This document shows, one piece after another, positions 25,419 through 33,250 of a stretch of 64,000 bases of DNA. The notes below the pieces were generated by a model. The model was not told where the DNA came from. It was given only the letters and a program-made list of their open reading frames with translations, and did no database searches. A program made the translations under genes and the position numbers. Location of the stretch: positions 1 through 64,000 of the forward strand of contig JANNZY010000002.1 in the NCBI GenBank assembly GCA_031410915.1, given 5' to 3'. Source of the stretch: WLMZ01 sp031410915. Lineage in GTDB: Bacteria > Actinomycetota > Acidimicrobiia > Acidimicrobiales > Ilumatobacteraceae. How positions within the stretch are numbered: the stretch's first letter is position 1; the number at the start of each line of letters is the position of its first letter.

Positions 25419-26928
25419 CAGCGAGGCGCTCGCGCGGCCGGCCGCCATCGAGGCTCGTGCAGTTGCTCTGACCGCAGGAATCGCAATCGCGCTGCACCTC
25501 CCCGCGCTGGTGCGCAAGGCCGCACTGAACAGTGACGAGGCCACGATCGCGACCGTGGCCCGGATGATCCGCCACGGCGCCAAGCTGTACACCTCCGCCG
25601 TCGATCGCAAGCCGCCCGGCGCGTTCATGTTCTACCGCGTGCTCGAGCCGATCTTCGGCGACTGGACGCTGACCGCGGCGCGCTGGCTGGTGCTCGCTGC
25701 GACCGTCACGGCGTGCTGGGTGCTGGCGCTCGAGGCGCGCCGCCGGTGGCCGGCCGTCAGCCCACTCGCGGTCGCGGTGGTCGGCGTGATCGCGTTCTCG
25801 GTGCTGCCCGCCGAAGATTCACGGGCCGTCGGCTTCGAGCTGCTCGGCACGCTGCCAGCGGTCGGCGCGTTCGTGCTCGGTGCCCGACGGCGGTTCGTGC
25901 TGGCCGGCGCACTGCTCGGCCTGGCTGGGTTGTTCAAACAGCCGTTCCTGCTCGGCGCGGTGCCACTGGTGGCGCAGTGCTGCATGTCGTCGAAGCGGTG
26001 GCCGATCCGCGGCCGACGAGTCGTGGTCGCCGGGGCAGCGACAGTTGCCGCGGTGGTGGCCGGCCTGGCACCGTTCGGGCTGAGCAACGCCGTGAAGTGG
26101 TACTCGGGGAGTGGCGACAACTACCTCAACGGCACCGAGGTGTCGACCGTGGCCATCGTCGCGCTGGAGCAGATCGGCACCATCGTCGGGCTGACGATGG
26201 GCATGCTCGTGCTCACCGTGTGGGCATGGCGGCGACAGCGCATCCCGGCCGACATCGTGGCCTGGCTCGGCGGCAGTGTGCTCGCCACCGTGATCGGGCT
26301 GCGATTCATCCTGCACTACTTCAACCAGCTGCTGCCGGTGCTGGTGCTCCTGGCCGCAGCTGCGCTGGGTGGGCGCGACAACATCCGTCGCGGGCTGCGC
26401 ACGTTGGTCGGACGGTTCGTGGTAGTCGCATTCGCGTGCGCGGTCGGGTTCAGCTTCTTCACCGTGCTGACCCCGGCCACGTTCCACGACATCCCGAACG
26501 TCGCCAGCGTCGTCGCTGCGATCCGCGCCGACACCAAACCGGGCGACCGCATCTTCGTTTGGGGTCAGGCACCGGAGATCTACTGGCTCAGCGGCCGCGA
26601 CCCGGCGACGCGCTACCCGCACATCGGCTTCATCACCGGTGTGACCCCGAAGCGGCCCGGCGTCGCGCCATACCTGCTGTCACAGCCAGGGGCGGCCGAG
26701 CACCTGCTGGAGGACCTGCGCGCTCACCCGCCGGTGATGGTGGTCGATGCCGCGATCGCGTCGGTGCGCGGCGGCGATCGCTATCCGCTGGCGACGAGCC
26801 CGGTGGCCGAATTCGTGGCCGAGAACTACTGCGAGTCGGCGGCGATCGACGGGATCAGGTTGCTGGTCCGGTGCGGCGCGTCGGGGAGTTCGACGAGGTC
26901 GTCGTCGGACGGCTCGCCGGAGCCGTAG
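25399..26928 (+). CDS. GT-C type membrane glycosyltransferase
   Basis: A 509-residue protein with about ten to eleven membrane segments and a C-terminal soluble part (about 380-509). The first loop after helix 1 holds NSDEATIATVARM, the Asp-Glu pair expected for GT-C enzymes that use polyprenyl-phosphate sugars (PMT/ArnT-like); RKPPGAFMFY follows, typical of the RgtA/GT39-like group. The soluble end includes GDRIFVWGQAPEIYWLSGR, common in this group. ATG 25399 overlaps the PAP2 gene by 20 bp. The tail overlaps the convergent second PAP2 gene by 103 bp. The sugar and acceptor are unknown. Confidence 0.75.
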   Translation: MSSSAADSEALARPAAIEARAVALTAGIAIALHLPALVRKAALNSDEATIATVARMIRHGAKLYTSAVDRKPPGAFMFYRVLEPIFGDWTLTAARWLVLAATVTACWVLALEARRRWPAVSPLAVAVVGVIAFSVLPAEDSRAVGFELLGTLPAVGAFVLGARRRFVLAGALLGLAGLFKQPFLLGAVPLVAQCCMSSKRWPIRGRRVVVAGAATVAAVVAGLAPFGLSNAVKWYSGSGDNYLNGTEVSTVAIVALEQIGTIVGLTMGMLVLTVWAWRRQRIPADIVAWLGGSVLATVIGLRFILHYFNQLLPVLVLLAAAALGGRDNIRRGLRTLVGRFVVVAFACAVGFSFFTVLTPATFHDIPNVASVVAAIRADTKPGDRIFVWGQAPEIYWLSGRDPATRYPHIGFITGVTPKRPGVAPYLLSQPGAAEHLLEDLRAHPPVMVVDAAIASVRGGDRYPLATSPVAEFVAENYCESAAIDGIRLLVRCGASGSSTRSSSDGSPEP

Positions 26929-27809
26929 GCGAACAACCGGCGATGGCGGCGATGACCTACAAGGCGGCCGGTGAACCACAGACAGCCGATGGCGATGAAC
27001 CAACCGACGACGGCGTCGAGCACGAAGTGGTTACCCGTGACGACGACGCAGAAGAACATGAACGCCGAGTGGATCGGGCCGACCATGCGCCACCTGTGGC
27101 CTTTGGCCCACTGCCACCAGACGATGCCGACCCACAGCGAGAACGCGCAGTGCAGGCTGGGCATAGCCGCGTACTGGTTCGTGAACGCGGTCAACTGGAC
27201 GGGGTCGGGTGTCCACGGCCCCTGCACGGTGGCCAGCGTGTCGACGATGCCCGTCGGGCGCAGACCACGGTGGATCTGCAGGATGCGACCACCCCAGGGC
27301 GCGCCGGCGTCGAGCAGGCGGGGCGGCATGAGCGGGTAGAGACGGAACAGGGCGAGACCGATGGGCAGTTGCAGCAGCAGGCCTCCGACCCAGCGCTTGG
27401 CGTCGCGCCACGGGGCCTTGAGGAGCACTGCAGCGACCACGGCGAGCGTCATCGCCTGATGACCCCACGAGTAGTAGGCGTTGGCGAGCCGGATGACGAG
27501 GCCGTGCTGCACGAAGATGTTCTGCAGGCCCTGCTCGATGTCCAACCACAAGGCGTGCTCGACCTTCATCACGGTCAGTGCGTGGCGGAAGGGTTCGACC
27601 GGCACGCCGCGCTCGAACGCATCGCGACCGGCACCCACCCGGAACGTGCGGTACACGGAGTAGATGGCGAGGGTGCCGACGAGGGCCAGCACGCGCCAGA
27701 ACAACCTGGAGCGACGCGTGGCGACAACACCCCGTTCAGGGGTCTGCTCGGCCGCGTCCATGGGGGCATGATCGAGCGCGGGGATGGACACGAGGCTATC
27801 CCTACCCAT
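26826..27809 (-). CDS. Second PAP2-superfamily membrane protein
   Basis: A 327-residue membrane protein related to the PAP2 gene at 24525: NQYAAMPSLHCAFSLW and GNHFVLDAVVGW carry the active-site His and Asp residues, and LYPLMPPRLLDAG parallels LFPLMPPRLFNAD of the first copy. About six hydrophobic segments. The start is uncertain: ATG 27809 (weak GGGAAC upstream) or ATG 27761, which would give an N-terminus as short as in the first copy and sits downstream of a TAGCCT hexamer. Its C-terminal 34 codons overlap the glycosyltransferase gene on the other strand. The gene is separate from the plus-strand pair but points to the same lipid pathway. Confidence 0.78.
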   Translation of the reverse strand: MGRDSLVSIPALDHAPMDAAEQTPERGVVATRRSRLFWRVLALVGTLAIYSVYRTFRVGAGRDAFERGVPVEPFRHALTVMKVEHALWLDIEQGLQNIFVQHGLVIRLANAYYSWGHQAMTLAVVAAVLLKAPWRDAKRWVGGLLLQLPIGLALFRLYPLMPPRLLDAGAPWGGRILQIHRGLRPTGIVDTLATVQGPWTPDPVQLTAFTNQYAAMPSLHCAFSLWVGIVWWQWAKGHRWRMVGPIHSAFMFFCVVVTGNHFVLDAVVGWFIAIGCLWFTGRLVGHRRHRRLFAYGSGEPSDDDLVELPDAPHRTSNLIPSIAADSQ

Positions 27810-27892
27810 CGTGGGTTCCCGCAGACATTTCACTCTCCGTGACCGTTCTCGACAAACACGCGCTCGTGACCCAGGAGCGTCCTGGTGACAGG

Positions 27893-27898
27893 TATCGT
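27893..27898 (+). promoter_or_regulatory. -10 hexamer of dxs
   Basis: TATCGT ends 10 nt before ATG 27909 and supports this start rather than the GTG at 27885. Confidence 0.5.
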
Positions 27899-27908
27899 CA
27901 TCACCGCT

Positions 27909-29903
27909 ATGGCACTTGAGTCGATCCGCGAGCCCGCCGATCTCCGTGCCCTCTCCTTCCCCGAACTGGCCGACCTGGCCGGCGAGATCCGCGACTTCGT
28001 GGTCCGGGCTGTCGCCGACACCGGAGGTCACCTGGGCTCCAACCTCGGCGCGGTCGAACTGACGCTGGCGTTGCACCGGGTGTTCGAGTCGCCCAAGGAC
28101 GCGATCCTGTGGGACACCGGCCACCAGGCCTACGTCCACAAGATCGTCACCGGCCGGCGGTCCGGGTTCGAGCAGTTGCGTCAGGCCAACGGCCTGTCCG
28201 GCTACCCGAACCGCGAGGAGAGCAAGCACGACTTCGTCGAGAACAGTCACGCCAGCACGATCCTGTCCTACGCCTACGGCCTGGCCGTGGCCCGCGACGC
28301 CGGCACCGACGCCGACCGCCGCCACATCGTCGCGGTCATCGGCGACGGCTCGATGACCGGGGGCATGGCCTACGAGGCGCTGAACAACCTCGGCCACAGC
28401 AAGCAGCGCGTCATCGTGGTGCTCAACGACAACGGCCGCAGCTACGCGCCGACGATCTCCAACCTCACCGCTTCGCCACCGTCGGTGTTGCCCCCGACGG
28501 TGCTGCCCGTGGTACCGCCCCCCGAGCACGTCGAATCGACGGAGCCCGCCCGCTTCACCGAGCGGATCACCGGCAGGCTCAGCCACGGGCTGACCAACAT
28601 CCGTCTCAACCCGACGTACGTGCGCCGCCAGCGCAAGATCGAGCGCTTCCTGCGCGACATCCCACTCGTCGGACCGCAGGCCGAGAAGGGCATGGAGGCG
28701 TTCAAGGCTGCTGTGCGCGAGTTCCTGCAGCCGCCGTCGTTCTTCGAGGCGCTCGGCGTTCGCTATGTCGGGCCGGTGGACGGCCACGACGTCGAGGAGC
28801 TGGAACATGCGTTCCGCAACGCCATCGAACTGTCGTCAGAAGGTCCGATCTGCGTCCATGTCGTCACCCAAAAGGGCCGCGGCTACCCGCCGGCCGAGGA
28901 CGACGACGAGAAGCATCTCCACGACGCGCCGATCTTCGACCCGGCCGTCGGGCCGCCGAAGGCGTTGCCGACCGGGTACACGCAGGCGTTCGCCGAGGCG
29001 ATCATCAAAGAGGCCGAAGCCGACTCGCGCCTCGTCGCGATCACGGCCGCGATGGCCGGCCCCACCGGGTTGATCCCGTTCGAGACCCGCTTCCCGGATC
29101 GCTTCTTCGACGTCGGCATCGCCGAGCAACACGCCGTCACCGGCGCAGCCGGCATGGCGATGGGCGGATTGCGGCCCATCGTCGCGCTCTACTCCACGTT
29201 CCTGTCCCGGGCATGGGACCAGGTCGTCTACGACGTTGCGCTGCACCGCCTCCCGGTGGTCTTCTGCCTGGACCGGGCCGGCATCACCGGGCCCGACGGT
29301 GCCAGCCACCACGGCGTGTACGACATGGCGTTGATGTCCAAGGTGCCGGGCATGCGGGTGTTGGCGCCATCCAGCGCACAAGAACTGCAGGTCATGCTGC
29401 ACGATGCAATGGCGCTGGCCGACGAGGGACCGGTCGTCATCCGCTACCCGCGCGGCGATGCCCGCCAGGTCGGCGAGCACGAGGTCGGGGTCGGCCAACT
29501 CGGCCGCAAGGTGCGCACCGGCGACGGCACGGTGTGCGTGCTCGCGATCGGCAAGCTCGTCGCAGCTGCCGAAAAAGCGGCCGAGTCGCTCTCCGCTCGC
29601 GGTATCGACACAACGGTGTGGGACGTGCGCAGCTGCGTGCCACTGGACCCGGCGATGCTGGCCGACGCAGCCCGCCACCAGCACGTCGTGACGGCCGAGG
29701 ACGGCATCCGCGAAGGCGGTATCGGCATGACGATCGCTGATCGGCTGCACGAGATGGCCCCGGCCGTCGACGTGCAGGTGCTGGGCGTTCCGACCAAGTT
29801 CATCCCGCAGGCGGCCAAGCCCGACCACATCCTGGCCCAGTTCGGCCTCGATGCCGACGGCATCGCGGCCACCATACGAGCTGCATGCGACACCTCGACC
29901 TGA
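27909..29903 (+). CDS. dxs: 1-deoxy-D-xylulose-5-phosphate synthase
   Basis: Thiamine-diphosphate enzyme that starts the MEP isoprenoid pathway from pyruvate and glyceraldehyde 3-phosphate. Visible are GGHLGSNLGAVELT (about 39-52), the ThDP motif GDGSMTGG...NDNGRSYAP (about 146-182), GPVDGHD, and the transketolase central domain with FDVGIAEQHAVTGAAG. At 664 residues it is longer than usual because of a proline-rich insert of about 40 residues directly after NDNGRSYAPTISNLTA (PPSVLPPTVLPVVPPPEHVE region). Its last 19 bp overlap the next gene. It needs the cofactor whose supply is encoded by the thiamine operon at 35.6 kb. Confidence 0.95.
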   Translation: MALESIREPADLRALSFPELADLAGEIRDFVVRAVADTGGHLGSNLGAVELTLALHRVFESPKDAILWDTGHQAYVHKIVTGRRSGFEQLRQANGLSGYPNREESKHDFVENSHASTILSYAYGLAVARDAGTDADRRHIVAVIGDGSMTGGMAYEALNNLGHSKQRVIVVLNDNGRSYAPTISNLTASPPSVLPPTVLPVVPPPEHVESTEPARFTERITGRLSHGLTNIRLNPTYVRRQRKIERFLRDIPLVGPQAEKGMEAFKAAVREFLQPPSFFEALGVRYVGPVDGHDVEELEHAFRNAIELSSEGPICVHVVTQKGRGYPPAEDDDEKHLHDAPIFDPAVGPPKALPTGYTQAFAEAIIKEAEADSRLVAITAAMAGPTGLIPFETRFPDRFFDVGIAEQHAVTGAAGMAMGGLRPIVALYSTFLSRAWDQVVYDVALHRLPVVFCLDRAGITGPDGASHHGVYDMALMSKVPGMRVLAPSSAQELQVMLHDAMALADEGPVVIRYPRGDARQVGEHEVGVGQLGRKVRTGDGTVCVLAIGKLVAAAEKAAESLSARGIDTTVWDVRSCVPLDPAMLADAARHQHVVTAEDGIREGGIGMTIADRLHEMAPAVDVQVLGVPTKFIPQAAKPDHILAQFGLDADGIAATIRAACDTST

Positions 29904-30676
29904 GCGACGAGCTCGCGTTCGCGATCGAACTGGCGGACATCGCGGACGCGATCACGCTGCCTGCGTACGAGACGCGTGAGTTCGTGGTCGACCGCAAACC
30001 TGATCGCAGTGAGGTCACCATTGCCGACCGCAACTCGGAGGCCGCGTTGCGAGCGGCAGTCGAGACCCACTTCCCCGAGCACGGTTTCTTCGGCGAGGAG
30101 GCCGGGGTATCCGGAAACCTCGCATCACCGTGGCGTTGGATCGTGGATCCCGTGGATGGCACGAGCAACTTCGTGCGCGGCGTTCCGGTCTGGGCCACGC
30201 TCGTCGCACTGACCCACACCGAACACGGACCGGTCGTCGGCGTGGTGTCGGCGCCGGCGATGCACCGCCGCTGGTGGGCGTCGAGTGGTGGCGGTGCGTT
30301 CGTCAACGGCAAGCCGATCCATGTCTCGGCCATCGACACGCTGTCCGACGCGCAGGTCTGCTGCACGTTCAGCATGGGCTGGGACGCGCTCGGCTTGACC
30401 GGGCGGTTGGTCGAACTGCAGCAGGCGTCGTATCGCGCCCGCGGTTTCGGCGACTTCTGGCAGCACATGCTGGTTGCCGAAGGTGCGGTCGAGATCGCCG
30501 TCGACGCGATCGGCCTGCAGCCCTACGACCTGGCTGCGCCGATGGTGGTCGTCGAGGAGGCAGGCGGCACCTTCACCGACCGGCTCGGCAAGCGCGGCTT
30601 CGAGAACGACTCGGCGATCAGCTCCAACGGGCTGCTGCACCGCGAGGTCATCGATCGTCTCTCCAGAGACCGCTGA
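29885..30676 (+). CDS. Inositol-monophosphatase family enzyme, probable histidinol-phosphatase
   Basis: A 263-residue Mg-dependent phosphatase of the IMPase fold. Metal-site motifs: GEEAG (about 71-75), DPVDGTSNFVRGVP (about 88-101) and the late GLQPYDLAAPMVVVEEAGG (about 209-227). RGFGDFWQHMLVAEGAVEIAVD resembles the pattern of actinobacterial HisN-type histidinol-phosphatases more than that of SuhB, so histidine synthesis is the best guess; the alternative is an inositol-1-phosphatase. ATG 29885 overlaps the end of dxs by 19 bp, so it is co-expressed with dxs although the pathways differ. Confidence 0.8.
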   Translation: MRHLDLSDELAFAIELADIADAITLPAYETREFVVDRKPDRSEVTIADRNSEAALRAAVETHFPEHGFFGEEAGVSGNLASPWRWIVDPVDGTSNFVRGVPVWATLVALTHTEHGPVVGVVSAPAMHRRWWASSGGGAFVNGKPIHVSAIDTLSDAQVCCTFSMGWDALGLTGRLVELQQASYRARGFGDFWQHMLVAEGAVEIAVDAIGLQPYDLAAPMVVVEEAGGTFTDRLGKRGFENDSAISSNGLLHREVIDRLSRDR

Positions 30677-30804
30677 AGCACGATCGGGGAACACGATGGT
30701 CGGTCTGGTGATCCGCAGATCGCAATCGTCGCCCCCGCGCCTATGAGGACGGCGGATGTTTGAAGATCAAGGGTCCGTTTCCAACGTATGGAGAGACCCA
30801 GAGG

Positions 30805-30810
30805 TACGGT
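30805..30810 (+). promoter_or_regulatory. -10 hexamer of small membrane protein gene
   Basis: TACGGT ends 8 nt before ATG 30819, which supports the reality of this short gene. Confidence 0.5.
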
Positions 30811-30818
30811 AAGCGGGG

Positions 30819-31091
30819 ATGCAGATGAGCAGGGCCGCAGTCACCGCCGGATGGAGAGTGCCCGTCGCCGGGGCCGTTGGGGTGAGGTACATCGACCGGC
30901 TAGCGATACCTGTTCTACGGAGCCGTTGGGTGTGGCCGGCCGTTGTACCGTTCGTTGTCGCAGCCGTCCTGGTCTCGACGACTGGTCATCTCATCAGCAG
31001 TCTGATCGCCGCCGGAGTGGTGATTGGCCTGCAGTTCCTGCTGCAACCACGGACTGTCAATCGCGCCAGGGCAAAGTTGCCTCGCCATTGA
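30819..31091 (+). CDS. Small hypothetical membrane protein
   Basis: A 90-residue protein without a recognised family. Two adjacent hydrophobic segments (about 37-52, WVWPAVVPFVVAAVLV, and 57-74, HLISSLIAAGVVIGLQF) follow a polar amphipathic N-terminus, and it ends in a basic tail (RTVNRARAKLPRH). A TACGGT hexamer 8 nt upstream of the ATG argues for a real leaderless gene. The 142 bp before it, after the phosphatase gene, show no other feature. Its stop codon is 9 bp from that of the convergent DinB-like gene. Confidence 0.5.
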   Translation: MQMSRAAVTAGWRVPVAGAVGVRYIDRLAIPVLRSRWVWPAVVPFVVAAVLVSTTGHLISSLIAAGVVIGLQFLLQPRTVNRARAKLPRH

Positions 31092-31100
31092 GGCAGCTGA

Positions 31101-31787
31101 TCAGACTTCGACGAGGTCGGTGTCTCTCGGGCCGAAGAGGAACAGGTGTGGCAGGTACGGGGCCGGGTCGGTGCCGGACCAGTCGAACGCGGCGACCTGA
31201 GCGGCGCTGCGGCGGCCGAGCGCGGCGCGGAACACCTCGTAGCGCGGCGCACGCATCACGACCTCGGCGTCGGCCGGACCGAGTTCATCGCCCTCGTCGG
31301 TGACCAGTCGCACCGGCGCGAGACCGGCCGCGGTGATGCCGCCGAGCATGCCGTCGACGATCGCGGCGACGCCCCACGCGGCGAACTCGTCGGTCAGCGG
31401 TGCAACGCGGCCGAGCGCGCCGCGCACGTCGGCCTCATGGGTGTGCACGTCGATGACGGCTCGCCCAACGGCCTCACCCTGCGGCGACGACAGGATTGCC
31501 TCCAGCTGCACGGCGTCGGCCGACCAGCCCTCGATCAGGTCGAGCACGCTTGTTGCGCGGTGGCGCTCGACCTGCGCAGCGGTCCACGGGTCGGTGGCGA
31601 CGCCGGTGAGGTTGCCGGTGCGGACGTCCTCGGCGATACCGCGGACGTGGGCGAGCACGTCGCGCACCCGCCACCCGGGCGTGGCCGGACACGGCTGGTC
31701 GTGCGCTCCGGCGGGCGAGGACATGAACAAGTCCGTCATCCGGTGGCGCGAAGCCGCGTACAGTGCACCGAGATCTGTTGTCGACAT
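31101..31787 (-). CDS. Maleylpyruvate isomerase/DinB-like family protein (TIGR03083 type)
   Basis: A 228-residue protein of the mycothiol-dependent maleylpyruvate isomerase superfamily, a four-helix DinB-like fold common in actinobacteria. The N-terminal pattern ALYAASRHRMTDLF, CPATPGWRVRDVLAHV (about 33-48), TDPWTAAQVERH and the metal-type IDVHTHEADVRGAL (His-rich, about 113-126) fit the family. It is the first of four such proteins in the window. ATG 31787 is only 12 bp from the ATG of the divergent relative at 31800; its -10 (TAGCGT) ends 7 nt upstream and touches that neighbour's first base. Enzymatic activity is unknown; most family members are uncharacterised. Confidence 0.8.
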   Translation of the reverse strand: MSTTDLGALYAASRHRMTDLFMSSPAGAHDQPCPATPGWRVRDVLAHVRGIAEDVRTGNLTGVATDPWTAAQVERHRATSVLDLIEGWSADAVQLEAILSSPQGEAVGRAVIDVHTHEADVRGALGRVAPLTDEFAAWGVAAIVDGMLGGITAAGLAPVRLVTDEGDELGPADAEVVMRAPRYEVFRAALGRRSAAQVAAFDWSGTDPAPYLPHLFLFGPRDTDLVEV

Positions 31788-31794
31788 GGGTGGC

Positions 31795-31800
31795 ACGCTA
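31795..31800 (-). promoter_or_regulatory. -10 hexamer of the minus-strand DinB-like gene
   Basis: TAGCGT on the minus strand, 7 nt before ATG 31787. Its upstream base is the A of the ATG of the divergent gene at 31800. Confidence 0.5.
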
Positions 31801-32549
31801 TGACATTCGAAGAGCATCTCGCTGCGCTGCGGGCACAGGGCCAGTTGTTCGTGGCCGCGCTGTCGCGAGTCGACGCCGCCGCAACCGTTCCGACGTGTCC
31901 GGAATGGACGGTTCGCGATCTCGTCCACCACCAGGGCGAGGTCCACCGCTGGGCCACGGCCGTCGTGCGCGTCGGCGCAGCCAAGCCGTCCGCCGAGCTC
32001 GGTGATTTCCGTGGCCCGCTGCCCGCCGACGACGAACTGGCCGGGTGGTTGACCGACGGCCTGGACGCATTGACCGACACACTCGGCAATGCCGACGCAG
32101 GCCTGGCGGCGTTCACGTTCCTGGCCGACGCTCCCCCGCCGCGATCGTTCTGGGCCCGGCGGCAGGCGTTCGAAACGGGCATGCATCGCGTCGACGCCGA
32201 GAGCGTCACCGGAGCGATCACACCGTTCACGTCGGCGCTCGCGGCTGATGGGATCGACGAGATGCTGACCGGGTTCGCGCCGCGACCGCGCACGCCGCTC
32301 CACGCCGAATCGCCGGTCACGCTGCAGGTCGCGCCGACCGATTCGCCCTCGCGCTGGCACCTCACGATCAGCCGAGACGCTCCGGTCACCGCTCGCCACG
32401 AGGCCGAGGCCGACTGCACCGTTCGCGGCGAAGCGTCCGACATCTACCTCGCGCTGTGGAACCGCGGCGACATCGACGTGCTGGACGTGAGCGGTGATGC
32501 GTCGGCGCTGGTGCTGTTCCGCGACAACGTCAAGGTGCAATGGCGCTGA
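31800..32549 (+). CDS. Maleylpyruvate isomerase/DinB-like family protein
   Basis: A 249-residue protein of the same superfamily as its divergent neighbour. Features are VPTCPEWTVRDLVHHQGEVHRWA (about 30-52) in the four-helix N-terminal domain, WARRQAFETGMHRVDAE near residue 120 with the conserved metal-type His, and a C-terminal SCP2-like domain (about 165-249, including LTISRDAPVT and GEASDIYLALWNRGD), the usual second domain of mycothiol-dependent maleylpyruvate isomerases. Start ATG 31800. The last 22 bp, encoding NVKVQWR and the stop, are repeated 93 bp further on (see repeats). Function presumably a thiol-dependent transfer or isomerisation, unproven. Confidence 0.82.
   Translation: MTFEEHLAALRAQGQLFVAALSRVDAAATVPTCPEWTVRDLVHHQGEVHRWATAVVRVGAAKPSAELGDFRGPLPADDELAGWLTDGLDALTDTLGNADAGLAAFTFLADAPPPRSFWARRQAFETGMHRVDAESVTGAITPFTSALAADGIDEMLTGFAPRPRTPLHAESPVTLQVAPTDSPSRWHLTISRDAPVTARHEAEADCTVRGEASDIYLALWNRGDIDVLDVSGDASALVLFRDNVKVQWR
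32528..32549 (+). repeat. 22-bp direct repeat, copy 1 (end of DinB-like gene)
   Basis: Encodes the final residues VKVQWR and the stop codon of the gene at 31800. It matches the copy at 32621-32642 at 21 of 22 bases, at a distance of exactly 93 bp (31 codons). Confidence 0.75.
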
Positions 32550-32562
32550 TCCGCCCCGGGCC

Positions 32563-32600
32563 GGCCGAAGGAACCGAGCGCAGGCTCGGGCGCTTCGGCC
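32563..32600 (+). terminator. Compound hairpin between convergent genes
   Basis: Outer arms GGCCGAAG and CTTCGGCC (perfect 8 bp) enclose inner arms CCGAGC and GCTCGG with a 4-nt loop; 3-nt internal loops lie on both sides. No T-run. Sits 13 bp after the stop of the plus-strand gene and before the stop of the minus-strand lipoprotein gene, so it may end both transcripts. Confidence 0.55.
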
Positions 32601-32620
32601 ACTTCGGCCACTTCGGGCGT

Positions 32621-32642
32621 CGTCAAGGTGCAGTGGCGCTGA
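32621..32642 (+). repeat. 22-bp direct repeat, copy 2 (inside lipoprotein gene end)
   Basis: Read on the plus strand it again spells VKVQWR-stop, but here it supplies, on the minus strand, the last codons of the lipoprotein gene (tail SATAP). It looks like a leftover of a duplicated gene end now used by the opposite gene. Confidence 0.7.
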
Positions 32643-33228
32643 CGGTCGTGGTGGTGGTCGACGCCGGCGGCGTCGGGTTGACCAACTTCTGACCGACGAT
32701 GCGTTGGCCCGCACGGGTCGCGACAGCGAAGTAGGTGTGCGGGCCGGGGCACGCATACGGCACCTGCAGCTCGCCGGTCGGCGCGAGGTTGGCGAGGTAC
32801 GGCGCATTTTCGTCATCCACCGCGATGTAGACCGACTCCACGTTGCTGAACGACCAGGTCACGATCACGATCGGTAGGTCCTCGGGCGTGTTGCACGGCG
32901 TCGGGTTGGTGGCGTTGAAGCTGACCAGCATGGGGGCGACGATGGTCGTGGACGTCGGCGGTGCCGTCGGCTTCGGCGACGTCGGCGGCGCTGTGACGGG
33001 CGGCAACGTGGTGCGCACGCTGGCCGCCAGCGTCGTGACGGCCGGATCGGTGGTCGCCGGCAGCAGAGTCGTGGTCGACGAGCGGTCGGTCGTCGTCGAG
33101 GTCGCCTCGGCCGTTGTCGGTGCGGTCACCACGACGGTCACGATGGCGTTCGACGATTCGTCGCTCCCGCATGCCGCGCCCAAGGCAGCCACCGACAGCG
33201 CGACCAGCAGCACCACAACCCGACGCAT
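32623..33228 (-). CDS. Thr/Pro-rich secreted lipoprotein
   Basis: A 201-residue exported protein of unknown function. Signal sequence residues 1-19, Cys20 in ALGAACGSDE as lipid-attachment site. A long Thr/Pro/Ala linker (about 35-95) probably spans the envelope or is glycosylated. The C-terminal domain (about 97-180) contains a Cys pair (NPTPCNTPEDL and PYACPGPH) and strands such as IVIVTWSFSNVESVYIAVDD, which read like an immunoglobulin-type fold. ATG 33228 is preferred over the TTG at 33237 because TACGTT ends 7 nt upstream of it. A Thr-rich tail ends the protein inside repeat copy 2. Confidence 0.75.
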   Translation of the reverse strand: MRRVVVLLVALSVAALGAACGSDESSNAIVTVVVTAPTTAEATSTTTDRSSTTTLLPATTDPAVTTLAASVRTTLPPVTAPPTSPKPTAPPTSTTIVAPMLVSFNATNPTPCNTPEDLPIVIVTWSFSNVESVYIAVDDENAPYLANLAPTGELQVPYACPGPHTYFAVATRAGQRIVGQKLVNPTPPASTTTTTVSATAP

Positions 33229-33235
33229 GGCTGAC

Positions 33236-33241
33236 AACGTA
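33236..33241 (-). promoter_or_regulatory. -10 hexamer of lipoprotein gene
   Basis: TACGTT on the minus strand, 7 nt before ATG 33228, overlapping the alternative TTG start at 33237 and so excluding it if the gene is leaderless. Confidence 0.5.
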
Positions 33242-33250
33242 CTGCGGCGG

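Noticed and set aside
25713..27842. A 709-codon plus-strand frame across the glycosyltransferase and second PAP2 genes
   Set aside because: Composition is shadow-like (Arg/His/Gly) and it crosses two genes with good family motifs.
28836..29828. A 330-codon minus-strand frame inside dxs
   Set aside because: Antisense of dxs, no motif, no promoter or ribosome-binding site.
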